Shown here in pieces: positions 44,044 through 52,169 of a DNA stretch of 64,000 nt. A program made the position numbers and the translations under genes. Position 1 is the stretch's first letter; every line of letters begins with the position of its first letter. Origin of the DNA: Betaproteobacteria bacterium (GTDB lineage: Bacteria; Pseudomonadota; Gammaproteobacteria; Burkholderiales; Casimicrobiaceae). The notes beneath the pieces were generated by a model. That model ran no database searches and was not told the DNA's origin. It was given only the letters and a program-made list of their open reading frames with translations. Location of the stretch: assembly GCA_016192065.1 (NCBI GenBank), contig JACPUX010000072.1, forward strand, positions 124,001 to 188,000, given 5' to 3'.

Positions 44044-44985
44044 ATGAATCTGCAGCAGCTTCGCTATTTGTGCAAAGTCGTCGACTGCCAGTTCAACATT
44101 TCCGAGGCGGCCGAGGCGATTTTTACCTCGCAGCCGGGCATTTCCAAGCAAATCCGCGCCCTCGAAGACGAACTCGGCGTGGTCATCTTCGTGCGTCACG
44201 GCAAGCGCCTCGCCGGGCTCACCGAGCCCGGCGAGGCGGTGCTGCAGATCGCCCGGCGCGCTTTGGTGGAGCTGGAGAACCTGCGCCGCGTGGGCGAGGA
44301 ATTCAGCGCCGAGGATAGCGGCGATTTCACCATTGCCACCACCCACACCCAGGCACGCTATGTGCTGCCGCCGGTAATCCAAAAATTCAGCCGCCAATAT
44401 CCCAAGGTAAGGCTCCTGATCCACCAGGGCAATCCGACCCAGGCGGCCGAGCAGGCGGTGAGCGGTGAAGCCGATCTGGCCATCGCCACCGAGGCGCTCA
44501 GCAGCTTCGAAGAACTGGTCACCCTGCCCTGCTACCGCTGGAACCGCTCGGTAATCGTACCTCAGGGACATCCATTGGCGGGCATCCGCCCCCTGACCCT
44601 GGAGGCCATCGCCAAGTATTCGATCATCACCTATGACTTCAGCTTCACCGGGCGCTCCCAGATCAACGCCGCGTTCGCGCAAAAAGGCCTCAAGCCCCAT
44701 GTGGTGCTCACCGCCATCGACGCCGATGTGATCAAGACCTATGTGGAGCTGGGCATGGGCGTGGGCATCCTGGCGCAAATGGCCTGCAATGCCGAGCGCG
44801 ACCGGCAGTTCGACATTCTCGACGCCAGCCACCTCTTCGCGCCTTCGACCACTCGCATCGGCCTGCGCCGCGGTGTCTATCTGCGGCGCTACGTTTACGA
44901 TTTCATTCATCTCTTCGCCCCTCACCTCGGTCGGCGCAGCGTCGACGCAGCGTTGGAGGGGGGGCACGAAGACTACGAGTTATAG
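44044..44985 (+). CDS. cysB: CysB-type LysR family transcriptional regulator
   Basis: A 313-residue LysR regulator of the CysB/Cbl subgroup. The winged HTH is MNLQQLRYLCKVVDCQFNIS followed by EAAEAIFTSQPGISKQIRAL. The co-inducer domain carries the subgroup motifs TTHTQARYVLPPVIQKFSRQ and QGNPTQAAEQAVSGEADLAI. CysB activates sulfate assimilation genes in response to N-acetylserine. No cys gene is next to it, so whether this copy is CysB itself or a Cbl-like paralogue is not decided by context. It is divergent from yciO. Confidence 0.88.
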   Translation: MNLQQLRYLCKVVDCQFNISEAAEAIFTSQPGISKQIRALEDELGVVIFVRHGKRLAGLTEPGEAVLQIARRALVELENLRRVGEEFSAEDSGDFTIATTHTQARYVLPPVIQKFSRQYPKVRLLIHQGNPTQAAEQAVSGEADLAIATEALSSFEELVTLPCYRWNRSVIVPQGHPLAGIRPLTLEAIAKYSIITYDFSFTGRSQINAAFAQKGLKPHVVLTAIDADVIKTYVELGMGVGILAQMACNAERDRQFDILDASHLFAPSTTRIGLRRGVYLRRYVYDFIHLFAPHLGRRSVDAALEGGHEDYEL

Positions 44986-45095
44986 GACCGAGGCGATCGC
45001 GCCCGATACGTGGCGATCCCTATCCTGACCGCATCGGCCCACATCCGGCTGAGTCGTCACGCGACCTTCGACCGCTTATTCATCGCCTGGCGGGC

Positions 45096-46718
45096 CTAAC
45101 CCGGTGTCGCGTGGACACGCCAACCCGCCACTTCAGCCAGTTCTTCCGCCGCGGTTTCGATCAACACCTGCGGTTGGCTGGCGAACACAGCGCCACTTTC
45201 CCCATCTATCCACAGCGGCGAACCCTCGGGCAGGCGCTGCCGGCCCAAGCTTATGCAACGTGCCGCGCGGTCGATTTGCAGGCTCCCGCAGCCGACCACA
45301 CAGGGTTTAGCCATTTGCCGCGCCACCACGGCAGCATGCGCGGTGCGACTACCGCGGGCCGTCAGCAAACCCACGCAGACAGCTAATCCGGCGATGTCGG
45401 CGGTACTGGCATCTTCGCGGACCAAAATCACCGCTTCGCCCTTGGCGGCGCGGGCCTGCGCTTCATCGGCATCCAAGGCCAGGACTCCTCCGGCGACGCC
45501 CATGCCCGCCCCCAAACCCTCGGCCACTTGTTGATCTTTGGCCGCCGGTGCGAGGCGCACGCGTTCGAGCTGGGTATCGTCGATGTTGCCAAGCCGACGC
45601 AAAGCCTCGTCCTTGCTCAAGATGCCTTCGCGCACCTGCGCCACGGCAATGCGCAAATTGGCCCAGGGTGTGCGCTTGGCGTGGCGCGTTTGGAGCAAGA
45701 AGAGCGCGCCGTCTTGTACCGTGAACTCAAACTCCTGCGCATCGCCGAATTCGCTTTCGAGCACTTGGCGCAAGCGCTCCAGTTCCGACCAGACCCCCGG
45801 CAGGACATGCCGCAGGCGTTCGGCATCACCGGCCAGATACCGTCCGGACACGACATCCTCGCCCTGGCTGTTGAACAGAAAATCCACATAGAGCTGATTG
45901 TCGCCCGTGGCCGGGTTGCGCGTGAAACCCACTCCGGCGCCAGAGGTTCCACCGCCATTGCCAAAAACCATGCGCTGCACCAAGACGGCCGTGCCCAGCT
46001 TCTCCGAAAGTGCGTTCAGCTCACGATAGGTCACCGCCCGCGGACTGTTCCAGGACACGAAAACAGCCCCCACTGCGGCTTCGACCTGCTCGAACGGGTT
46101 CTGCGGAAATGGGTGCCCGGTCACTTCTTCATGGATGACCAAGAACCGCTGCGCCAGACCTGCCAGTTGCCGAAAATCGAGCTCCCGCGTTTCCGCCAGG
46201 CCCGCCTCTTGCAACGCTTGGTCACGCGCCGCATCGAAGGGCGCGTTTTCAGCACCATGAACGACCGTAGCGAATTGCTGAATCAGACGACGGTAGGAAT
46301 CCCAGGCCAACCGGGCATTGCCGGTTCGACGAATGAGACCGTGTACGGTCGCATCGCATAGGCCGACATTGAGCAAGGTGTCCATCATTCCGGGCATAGA
46401 CACGGGTGCGCCGGAACGAATCGAAACCAGAAGCGGCCGCCGGGTGCTGCCTAAGGAAAGTTGGCTCGCCTGTTCCAAGCGATGCAACATCTCCGCGAGG
46501 ATGTCGTGCTGCGCGTCACGGGCCATTTTTGGGTCCTTGAGATAGTCGCGGCATAGCGCGGTGCCCAAAACAAAGGCTTCGGGAACTTTGAGTCCCAGCC
46601 GCGCCAAGCGGGCCAGATTGTAGGCCTTGAACCCCATGGCGGCGGCGCTGGCGCTCTCCTTGCCGCCGGGCATGCCGATGCCGAATGTGTGCTGTAGCGA
46701 CTTGTTCATGATGCTCAT
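45096..46718 (-). CDS. PEP/pyruvate-binding phosphohistidine protein (PPDK-like, no C-terminal barrel)
   Basis: A 540-residue relative of pyruvate,phosphate dikinase containing only two of its three parts. Residues about 15-345 are the ATP-grasp nucleotide-binding region, with MGFKAYNLARLARLGLKVPE, SIRSGAPVSMPGMMDTLLNV and QRMVFGNGGGTSGAGVGFTR, all close to PPDK. Residues about 395-500 are the mobile swivelling domain with the phospho-accepting His461 in TARGSRTAHAAVVAR and KPCVVGC. The C-terminal PEP/pyruvate TIM barrel (about 350 residues) is absent, so the enzyme cannot complete the PPDK reaction alone. It starts inside the stop of the PhoU-like gene (ATGA overlap). The acceptor of its phosphoryl group is unknown. 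Confidence 0.85.
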   Translation of the reverse strand: MSIMNKSLQHTFGIGMPGGKESASAAAMGFKAYNLARLARLGLKVPEAFVLGTALCRDYLKDPKMARDAQHDILAEMLHRLEQASQLSLGSTRRPLLVSIRSGAPVSMPGMMDTLLNVGLCDATVHGLIRRTGNARLAWDSYRRLIQQFATVVHGAENAPFDAARDQALQEAGLAETRELDFRQLAGLAQRFLVIHEEVTGHPFPQNPFEQVEAAVGAVFVSWNSPRAVTYRELNALSEKLGTAVLVQRMVFGNGGGTSGAGVGFTRNPATGDNQLYVDFLFNSQGEDVVSGRYLAGDAERLRHVLPGVWSELERLRQVLESEFGDAQEFEFTVQDGALFLLQTRHAKRTPWANLRIAVAQVREGILSKDEALRRLGNIDDTQLERVRLAPAAKDQQVAEGLGAGMGVAGGVLALDADEAQARAAKGEAVILVREDASTADIAGLAVCVGLLTARGSRTAHAAVVARQMAKPCVVGCGSLQIDRAARCISLGRQRLPEGSPLWIDGESGAVFASQPQVLIETAAEELAEVAGWRVHATPG

Positions 46719-48772
46719 CGGCCGGTGGCTTCAGCAAGGATATGATCGCGCAGCCTCAGCCCAGCATGCATCAGGGCATCGGCTGCCGCTTCCAGACCGC
46801 GCGCACATTCGGAGAATGCAAACAGCCGTCGGAAATCGGCTGCATCGCGCGCTAGGGAGAGTTTCACACTGCGCTGCGCGACATCGCTTTGCCGCTCGAC
46901 GCGCATGATGCGGTGGATGGCTTCCAGAAATTCTTGCATGTCTTCGCGCGCGCCGCCGGGTCGCAAGGTGCGCACAGTTTCGAGGGCGCGCAGGTATTCC
47001 TGGGTGCCATCGACCAGCAAGCGCGCGAGATCCCCAAGCGGCCCGAACAACTCGCCGTCGCTGCCATCATGCGGCAGCAAGGTCAGATGGAATGCGGCCT
47101 CTTCCAGTTCATCGACCACATCGTCGCCGGCTTCGATCAAATCGCGGAAGAAGTCACCACGCCCATTCTGATGGTTGCGCTCGCGCGCACGAGTCACCAG
47201 CTCATCGGCTTCATGCTCCCAGGCGCTCGCCCGCTTGGCATTACGCAGAAAACGCGCGTTTGCCCCATCGGCCTGTGGATCGAGCAGGCAGTCACGTATG
47301 CCGGAGGCAATTTCCATCGCCAACGCCGCCTGTTCCACCGCCAAGTCGACCAAGCCTTGCTGGGTACGATGGTAATGGCCTGCCAGTTCGGCGCGGATTT
47401 CGTCCAGCACCAAACCCTCGGAACGGCGCCCCAGGGCGGCCTCGGCGCAGCTGCGCAGCACGAAGCGCAGGAAATCGCCTGCCCCTTCTAGCCCAAGGGC
47501 CGTGTCAAGCCGAACCCCCGGCGGCAACGGCGCGCGGGCCGCGAAATTCAAGGCTTCATAGACCATTTGTTCGCCCCCGGCCCGAAGAAAACCGAGATGG
47601 CCGACTTCTTCCTTGGCGGCCCATTTCAGCAAATCGAGCGCGGCCTTCTTGGGCACCAATTGGCGCAAGCGTTTGCGGGCGCGGTTCCAATCGATCAGAA
47701 AAACTAGCCGCGAACCCAGATGCGCCAGGTAGTCCTCCAAATCTTTGCGCCCCGACGTGGTGTAGCTCCCCACACAAAGGTGGTAGATCCCATCCTCCAG
47801 GGACGCTTCGGTTCGTGAGCGGGTGTCTTCCCACTCCGTGCCCCAACCCTCGAACAGGCTCTGAAAGAACACCAGGCGTTGGAGATGCACGTCGGTATAA
47901 GTGACCTGGACGGTCATCGACGGACTCCCACCACCTTGCCCCTCCCGCAGGTGAGAGGACCCACGCCTCGGGGGCTCGACCTGCTCCGATTCTTGCTGCG
48001 CACCTCCTGCGGTCGCCTCGGCCGGCGCATTCCGCGTGCTCACATGGATGACCAACACATGGGCGTCGGTGGTGCCGATATCATTCTGGAGGATCAGCGT
48101 CTCATCCTTGCGGGTCGCCGTGGTACCCAGTCCCGGATGGTCTAGCTTGAGCGGCGCGGTGCGATTGAGACCTCGCATGAAGGCGGCCACCAATGGGCGA
48201 TCGCCCGCGGCCAGACCGTAACACTGCGCGCCGTCGATGAGTTCAGTGGCCACCTCTCTTTGCATGGCGTTGAGTGCCTTGTGCAAATCCATGACCAATA
48301 GATGCAGGCTGTCACCCGACATGCGATTGCCGGAGGTCATCGCATCGATTTGCGCGCCGCTGATGCGATCTTCGCCCTCGCACCAAGGTGTCGCCGCCAG
48401 CACTTTGAGCCGCGCCGCGAAAGCGCCCCAGTCGGCGTTGCCGCCCGCCGACAAGGGTTCCAACATGCCCTGCAGATCCCGATAGATAGCGCCACAGAGA
48501 CCATGGACGCCGGGAATGTCGTACACACCCGCCGCATTTTTGCTGCTCGCCGCGACGATCTGGTCGAGCGCTTCGTCGCCAATGCCCGCCGCCTCCCTTT
48601 CGCTGCGCAGGTTGGGGCCACGCAACAGCGGCTGATCGCCGTGGGTACGCGCTGCCTGTAGCAGGCTGAAGTAATACTTGACGCGGTCGTTGGCCGCCAG
48701 CGCGTTGTTGATGAGGGCGGGCAGCAGGAGGGGGTTCTCCCCGAGCACGCCGAGTATCCGGTTTTTCTCCAT
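46715..48772 (-). CDS. Large protein with C-terminal PhoU/DUF47-like region, partner of the PPDK-like gene
   Basis: About 685 residues from ATG 48772 (another ATG at 48823 extends it). I do not recognise the N-terminal half (GENPLLLPALINNALAANDR, YDIPGVHGLCGAIYRDLQGM). The C-terminal 230 residues are all-helical and resemble PhoU/DUF47 phosphate regulators (KRASAWEHEADELVTRARER, then DLIEAGDDVVDELEEAAFHL and FLEAIHRIMRVERQSDVAQR), with the E-hEAD and DDVxDELE patterns used for metal binding. Between them is a low-complexity linker (about codons at 47920-48030; SEQVEPPRRGSSHLREGQGG) that interrupts what looks like a continuous domain. Coupled translation with the PPDK-like gene suggests a complex. 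Domain naming is by eye and moderately sure. Confidence 0.65.
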   Translation of the reverse strand: MEKNRILGVLGENPLLLPALINNALAANDRVKYYFSLLQAARTHGDQPLLRGPNLRSEREAAGIGDEALDQIVAASSKNAAGVYDIPGVHGLCGAIYRDLQGMLEPLSAGGNADWGAFAARLKVLAATPWCEGEDRISGAQIDAMTSGNRMSGDSLHLLVMDLHKALNAMQREVATELIDGAQCYGLAAGDRPLVAAFMRGLNRTAPLKLDHPGLGTTATRKDETLILQNDIGTTDAHVLVIHVSTRNAPAEATAGGAQQESEQVEPPRRGSSHLREGQGGGSPSMTVQVTYTDVHLQRLVFFQSLFEGWGTEWEDTRSRTEASLEDGIYHLCVGSYTTSGRKDLEDYLAHLGSRLVFLIDWNRARKRLRQLVPKKAALDLLKWAAKEEVGHLGFLRAGGEQMVYEALNFAARAPLPPGVRLDTALGLEGAGDFLRFVLRSCAEAALGRRSEGLVLDEIRAELAGHYHRTQQGLVDLAVEQAALAMEIASGIRDCLLDPQADGANARFLRNAKRASAWEHEADELVTRARERNHQNGRGDFFRDLIEAGDDVVDELEEAAFHLTLLPHDGSDGELFGPLGDLARLLVDGTQEYLRALETVRTLRPGGAREDMQEFLEAIHRIMRVERQSDVAQRSVKLSLARDAADFRRLFAFSECARGLEAAADALMHAGLRLRDHILAEATGR

Positions 48773-48945
48773 TCGCCTGGGCCACGGCATCAACCGGGCG
48801 CTTCGATCTAAACCCGAGAGCATGCCGCATCGCTATGACGCGCCTGTGACGGTGCTGGATTGATTCTTGTCCGCCACAATTAACCAGACCCGGAATTTCG
48901 CGATGGATGCATCTCGCGGAGCCGTGAAGACCGCGTTAACCCTTG

Positions 48946-49270
48946 AAACTCAGTTGGGCACGCCCGATGGTGCCTTTGGCCGGGTGCATGGCGCGAAGCG
49001 ACGACGCGGAATAGCCATTCTATTCAAGGAGGAGCGACAAAGTCAGGCGGCGTCGGAGCGGCCATGTCAAGGAAACGGTATAGCGAAGGCGCCGCGTTTC
49101 GCCCGGCTACGCGGGGAAGTTGCCTTGGCCCGACCGCTTCGCCGGGCGCCCGGCCAAAGGCGCCAGCGGGTGTGCAGCGTGGCCACCCCATGAGGTAATG
49201 GCGCAGATTCGCCCACTGACCTCGCTCAGCCTGCCGGACAGCGAACAGGTGAGCGGTCAACTGAGGTTTT
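48946..49270. mobile_element. Possible MITE-like element with imperfect terminal inverted repeats
   Basis: The 450-bp gap between the PhoU-like gene and the DsrE gene contains a 325-bp stretch whose ends are related: AAACTCAGTTG at 48946-48956 and CAACTGAGGTTT at 49258-49269. The sequence between them has no convincing protein. An open frame of about 108 codons on the plus strand (48867-49193) extends beyond the element and has no recognisable domain. I see no target-site duplication. It could be a non-autonomous transposon, a decayed element or chance. Confidence 0.4.
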
Positions 49271-49274
49271 TATG

Positions 49275-49661
49275 TTAGAAGACGAGCGTGCTCCACTCCG
49301 GGTCGAGGCTCCTGACCACGAAGGCCGTCGCGCCCACGGTGCCCGCGTAAGCATCGATGAACGGTCCGTCGCGCAAACCCGCCTGCCGCAAGGCCATGGG
49401 ACAGGCGTAGAACATCGCACCGGCGTCGCTGGCGTCAGACATGAACGCAGCGATCGATTTGTCGCGATCCGCCCCGGAGAACAGCCCTTCAGCCACCCCC
49501 GGCACCAGCAGCCGCACCGCGGCGCCGGTGAAATGCAGTTCCACTTCGCAGTCCATCGCTCCGGCCGCGGCGGCGTAGACGAAGGGCGCGGCGCAGCGCG
49601 CGGGGACTTCGGGGGTCACCGACCAAAGCAGCAGCGCGAGCTTTTGCTTTTGCGCGCTCAA
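49275..49661 (-). CDS. DsrE family protein, last gene of the selenium operon
   Basis: A 128-residue DsrE/YchN-fold protein: the opening KLALLLWSVTPEVPARCAAP, then AMDCEVELHFTGAAVRLLVP and the conserved cysteine loop AMFYACPMALRQAG. DsrE-like domains carry persulfide sulfur, and the selenium-linked protein YedF contains one. I place the start at TTG 49661, which overlaps the TGA stop of the preceding gene. No ATG fits. No in-frame UGA is needed; the cysteines are normal codons. It ends at a TAA 5 bp from the putative mobile element, with a natural C-terminus (PEWSTLVF), so it does not look truncated. Sulfur or selenium handling is inference from family and context. Confidence 0.78.
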   Translation of the reverse strand: MSAQKQKLALLLWSVTPEVPARCAAPFVYAAAAGAMDCEVELHFTGAAVRLLVPGVAEGLFSGADRDKSIAAFMSDASDAGAMFYACPMALRQAGLRDGPFIDAYAGTVGATAFVVRSLDPEWSTLVF

Positions 49662-50143
49662 GGCAGGAACCGCGCTTCGGGGTCGCCGGAACGCACATGT
49701 TCGCGGTAGCCCGCGGCATCGACCAGGCGCCGCGCGTCGCGTTCCCAATCGAGCGGCAGGCCGCGCAGCATCCAACCCTCACCGTAGGGATCGCGGTTGA
49801 TCAGCGCCGGCTGCCCCTCCGCGACCTCATTGCCGCAGCGCAGCTTCAGGCTCACTGGCGTGTGGATGGCCAGCACGGTCTTGGCCGACTCCACCGTGCC
49901 GATGCCCCGCCCCGCCTCGGCTTCGGCGCCGCTGGGCTTGGGCGTGAAGGCGAGAATCTCGCCGGTTAGAAACAGCCCGTAGGCGGTAGCGCCGATCACC
50001 ACTTCGTCGCCGTCGCGCTTCACCCACATGTCCCAGTTGGTGTCGTAGAGCAGCCCCTCGGGCACCCGGCCGCAAAAGCCGGTCTTGTCGGGCAAGTCGA
50101 TTAGGCGCGAATGTCCGCCGGGCTTGGTTGCGTCGGCACTCAC
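49658..50143 (-). CDS. Lipoyl-carrier protein, GcvH/LbpA-like
   Basis: A 161-residue protein of the glycine cleavage H-protein family. The start is GTG 50143, 20 bp after the CCA end of tRNA-Sec, with CCGGAG 10 nt upstream. The strand WVKRDGDEVVIGATAYGLFL leads to the lipoylation site Lys88 in GTVESAKTVLAIHTPVSLKL and to the family end motif LINRDPYGEGWMLRG. It is longer than a true GcvH (about 125-130), and no gcvT or gcvP is present, so it is more like the lipoate-binding proteins (LbpA) that serve sulfur metabolism with DsrE/TusA carriers. It overlaps the DsrE gene by 4 bp. A role in sulfur or selenium transfer is proposed, not shown. Confidence 0.85.
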   Translation of the reverse strand: MSADATKPGGHSRLIDLPDKTGFCGRVPEGLLYDTNWDMWVKRDGDEVVIGATAYGLFLTGEILAFTPKPSGAEAEAGRGIGTVESAKTVLAIHTPVSLKLRCGNEVAEGQPALINRDPYGEGWMLRGLPLDWERDARRLVDAAGYREHVRSGDPEARFLP

Positions 50144-50163
50144 CGAAGCGGCTCCGGAACCCG

Positions 50164-50259
50164 TGGCGGAAGAGAGTGGGAGTCGAACCCACCCGGGATC
50201 GCATGGCGACCCCTCCCGGATTTGAAGTCCGAGCGCCCCACCGGGGTGCGATCTCTTCC
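50164..50259 (-). tRNA. selC: Selenocysteine tRNA (anticodon UCA)
   Basis: Ninety-six nucleotides including the encoded CCA. The acceptor arm pairs GGAAGAGA with TCTCTTCC, the anticodon loop is CTTCAAA with UCA, the long variable arm is GGGAGGGGTCGCCATGCGAT-like and pairs internally, and the T loop is GGTTCGACTCC. The overall sequence closely follows E. coli selC. It lies 11 bp after selB and 20 bp before the lipoyl-carrier gene on the same strand, so it appears to be cut out of a polycistronic transcript. Confidence 0.97.
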
Positions 50260-50270
50260 AGTAAGTCTTT

Positions 50271-52169
50271 TTACCATTGCCTTGGTTCCGCATCGCGCAA
50301 CAAGTGGTCGTCGCGCACGCGGCGAGTGTACCCGACTCGGTCGAAGAATTCGAGGATATGGATGGCCACCTTGCGCCCGCCACCGATTTCGTCGCGCAGC
50401 GGCGCCGCACGCGCAGCGCCCTGCGCGTGATGCAAACTCGCGACGCGCGCGGCCAGGTCGCTCACGGCCACAGCACTGAAATAGTGGTCATGCGCCACCG
50501 GATAAACCTCCCCCACCCGAGCGACACTTTTGAGCATTCGGCGCACGCGATCTTCGGCAACACCGGTGCTGCGGGCGATGTCGCGCACACGGGGCGGGTT
50601 GTAGGGAGCGGCATCGATGAGGGGTTTGAGCGTGAGCCAGAATTCGCGGTCGGTCGCGGAAAGCTCGGCGCGGTGCCCAGGTAAGCGCAACCAGGCGCCT
50701 TGCGTCTCCAGCGCACCAAGGTCGGTGAGTTCGCTCAGCAATCGATCAAACACGACGCGCGATAAACCCGGCGCCGACAAGCGCCGCAAGCGGTCGCGCT
50801 CGACGCCGGGCATGTCCGGTGCTCTCTCATGTTCCGCGGCGGCGGCGGCGATAACGCGCTCACCTAATGTCGTCCAAACCTCGCGAGCAAAACCGACACG
50901 ACGCTCGCCCTCGGCGACGACCACGAGATCGAGGCTTTGCCACAAAGCCTCGGCGCGCGCCTCGGGCCAATTGGCCTGGCGCGTTTCCGCAGTGAGATCG
51001 ACGCCACTGGGTCTTTGCGTCAGCGCCAAGGCCAAAGCGGGCGCCGGATCGGACTCTGCCAGCGCCGCCAGATAGGCCAAACGCTCGGGCTTGCGCTTGT
51101 GGCGCGTGGGCGGCAGCACATCCAGCAATACCCCGCCGCCCAGGCTGCGAGTGGCGCATTGATCGCGCAATATGAAACGATCACCGCGCAAAGCGCCGAC
51201 GGGCCGCTCCAGCAAGAGTTCGACGAACATGTCGTCCCCAGGCGCAAGGCTCTCGCCTTCCAGCAAGGCCACTCTCGCCAGCACATCTTCGGCACCCAGA
51301 TGGCAATGCACCGAAGTCCAATGTTTGAGCGGCGCCGCTTCGCCCGCCAGGAGCCGCAAGCGGCCTTGCACCCGCTGCACCGGCAGATGCAGGTCCGGCG
51401 CCAGCACCCACATGCCGCGCGATACTTCGTTCTTCTCCAAGTCGCCGGCGAGATTGATCGCCAGGCGCTGGCCGGCGTGGCCGGTTTCGCTGGGTTTGTC
51501 CTGCGCGTGCAAACCCCGCACGCGCAGCTTGCGACCTGGCGGAGAAAGGCAAACCGTGTCGCCCACCCGAACTTGGCCCGCATGCGCCGCGCCGGTGACC
51601 ACCACACCGACGCCCGGCAGCGTGAAGCAGCGATCGATCGCGAGACGAAAACCGCCGTCGCTGGCCGGCGTGGGGGTTTGCGCCGCCGCCGCAGCGAGCG
51701 CGGTATGCAGCGCATCGACTCCTTCCCCGGTTTGCGCCGAAACCTCGTCAACCGGAAAGCTGCCCAAAGCAAATTCGGCCAGCAAAGCGGCGACTTCGGC
51801 ATGGGCCGCGGCACGACGCTCGGGCGCGACGACATCGACCTTTGTTAAAGCCACCGCGCCGCGCGTGAGCCCCAGGAGCGAAACGATCGCCAAGTGTTCG
51901 CGCGTTTGCGGCATGGGTCCGTCGTCCGCCGCCACCACCAAGAGCACGAAGTCGATTCCCGTGGCGCCGGCCAGCATGTTGTGAACCAGGCGCTCATGCC
52001 CCGGCACATCGACGAACCCGAGTGTGCCGCCGTCGGCATAGGCGTAGCCTAGGTCGAGGGTGATGCCGCGCGCTTTTTCTTCCTTGAGGCGATCGCAATC
52101 GACGCCGGTCAATGCCTTGACCAGCGTGGTCTTGCCGTGATCGATATGCCCGGCGGTGCCGACGATCAT
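50271..52169 (-). CDS. selB: Selenocysteine-specific elongation factor SelB
   Basis: GTPase that brings Sec-tRNA-Sec to UGA codons marked by a SECIS hairpin. The G domain has P-loop GTAGHIDHGKTTLVKALTG, G3 LGFVDVPGHERLVHNMLAGA and G4 ALTKVDVV. Domains II-III follow, and the C-terminal 200 residues contain the winged-helix repeats that bind SECIS (for example LKPLIDAAPYNPPRVRDIAR and STGVAEDRVRRMLKSVARVG). The 632-residue length is normal. It overlaps the transglutaminase gene by 4 bp and is followed by tRNA-Sec. A selD gene and the client selenoprotein are not in this window. Confidence 0.97.
   Translation of the reverse strand: MIVGTAGHIDHGKTTLVKALTGVDCDRLKEEKARGITLDLGYAYADGGTLGFVDVPGHERLVHNMLAGATGIDFVLLVVAADDGPMPQTREHLAIVSLLGLTRGAVALTKVDVVAPERRAAAHAEVAALLAEFALGSFPVDEVSAQTGEGVDALHTALAAAAAQTPTPASDGGFRLAIDRCFTLPGVGVVVTGAAHAGQVRVGDTVCLSPPGRKLRVRGLHAQDKPSETGHAGQRLAINLAGDLEKNEVSRGMWVLAPDLHLPVQRVQGRLRLLAGEAAPLKHWTSVHCHLGAEDVLARVALLEGESLAPGDDMFVELLLERPVGALRGDRFILRDQCATRSLGGGVLLDVLPPTRHKRKPERLAYLAALAESDPAPALALALTQRPSGVDLTAETRQANWPEARAEALWQSLDLVVVAEGERRVGFAREVWTTLGERVIAAAAAEHERAPDMPGVERDRLRRLSAPGLSRVVFDRLLSELTDLGALETQGAWLRLPGHRAELSATDREFWLTLKPLIDAAPYNPPRVRDIARSTGVAEDRVRRMLKSVARVGEVYPVAHDHYFSAVAVSDLAARVASLHHAQGAARAAPLRDEIGGGRKVAIHILEFFDRVGYTRRVRDDHLLRDAEPRQW

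Noticed and set aside
48867-49193. A 108-codon open frame on the plus strand in the gap before the DsrE gene.
   Set aside because: No ribosome site, Arg/Ala-rich composition expected from GC-rich non-coding DNA, no domain. It lies mostly within the putative repeat element.
50164-50259. tRNA-Sec as an integration site for a genomic island.
   Set aside because: No integrase gene or repeated tRNA end is visible, and the operon continues smoothly on both sides.
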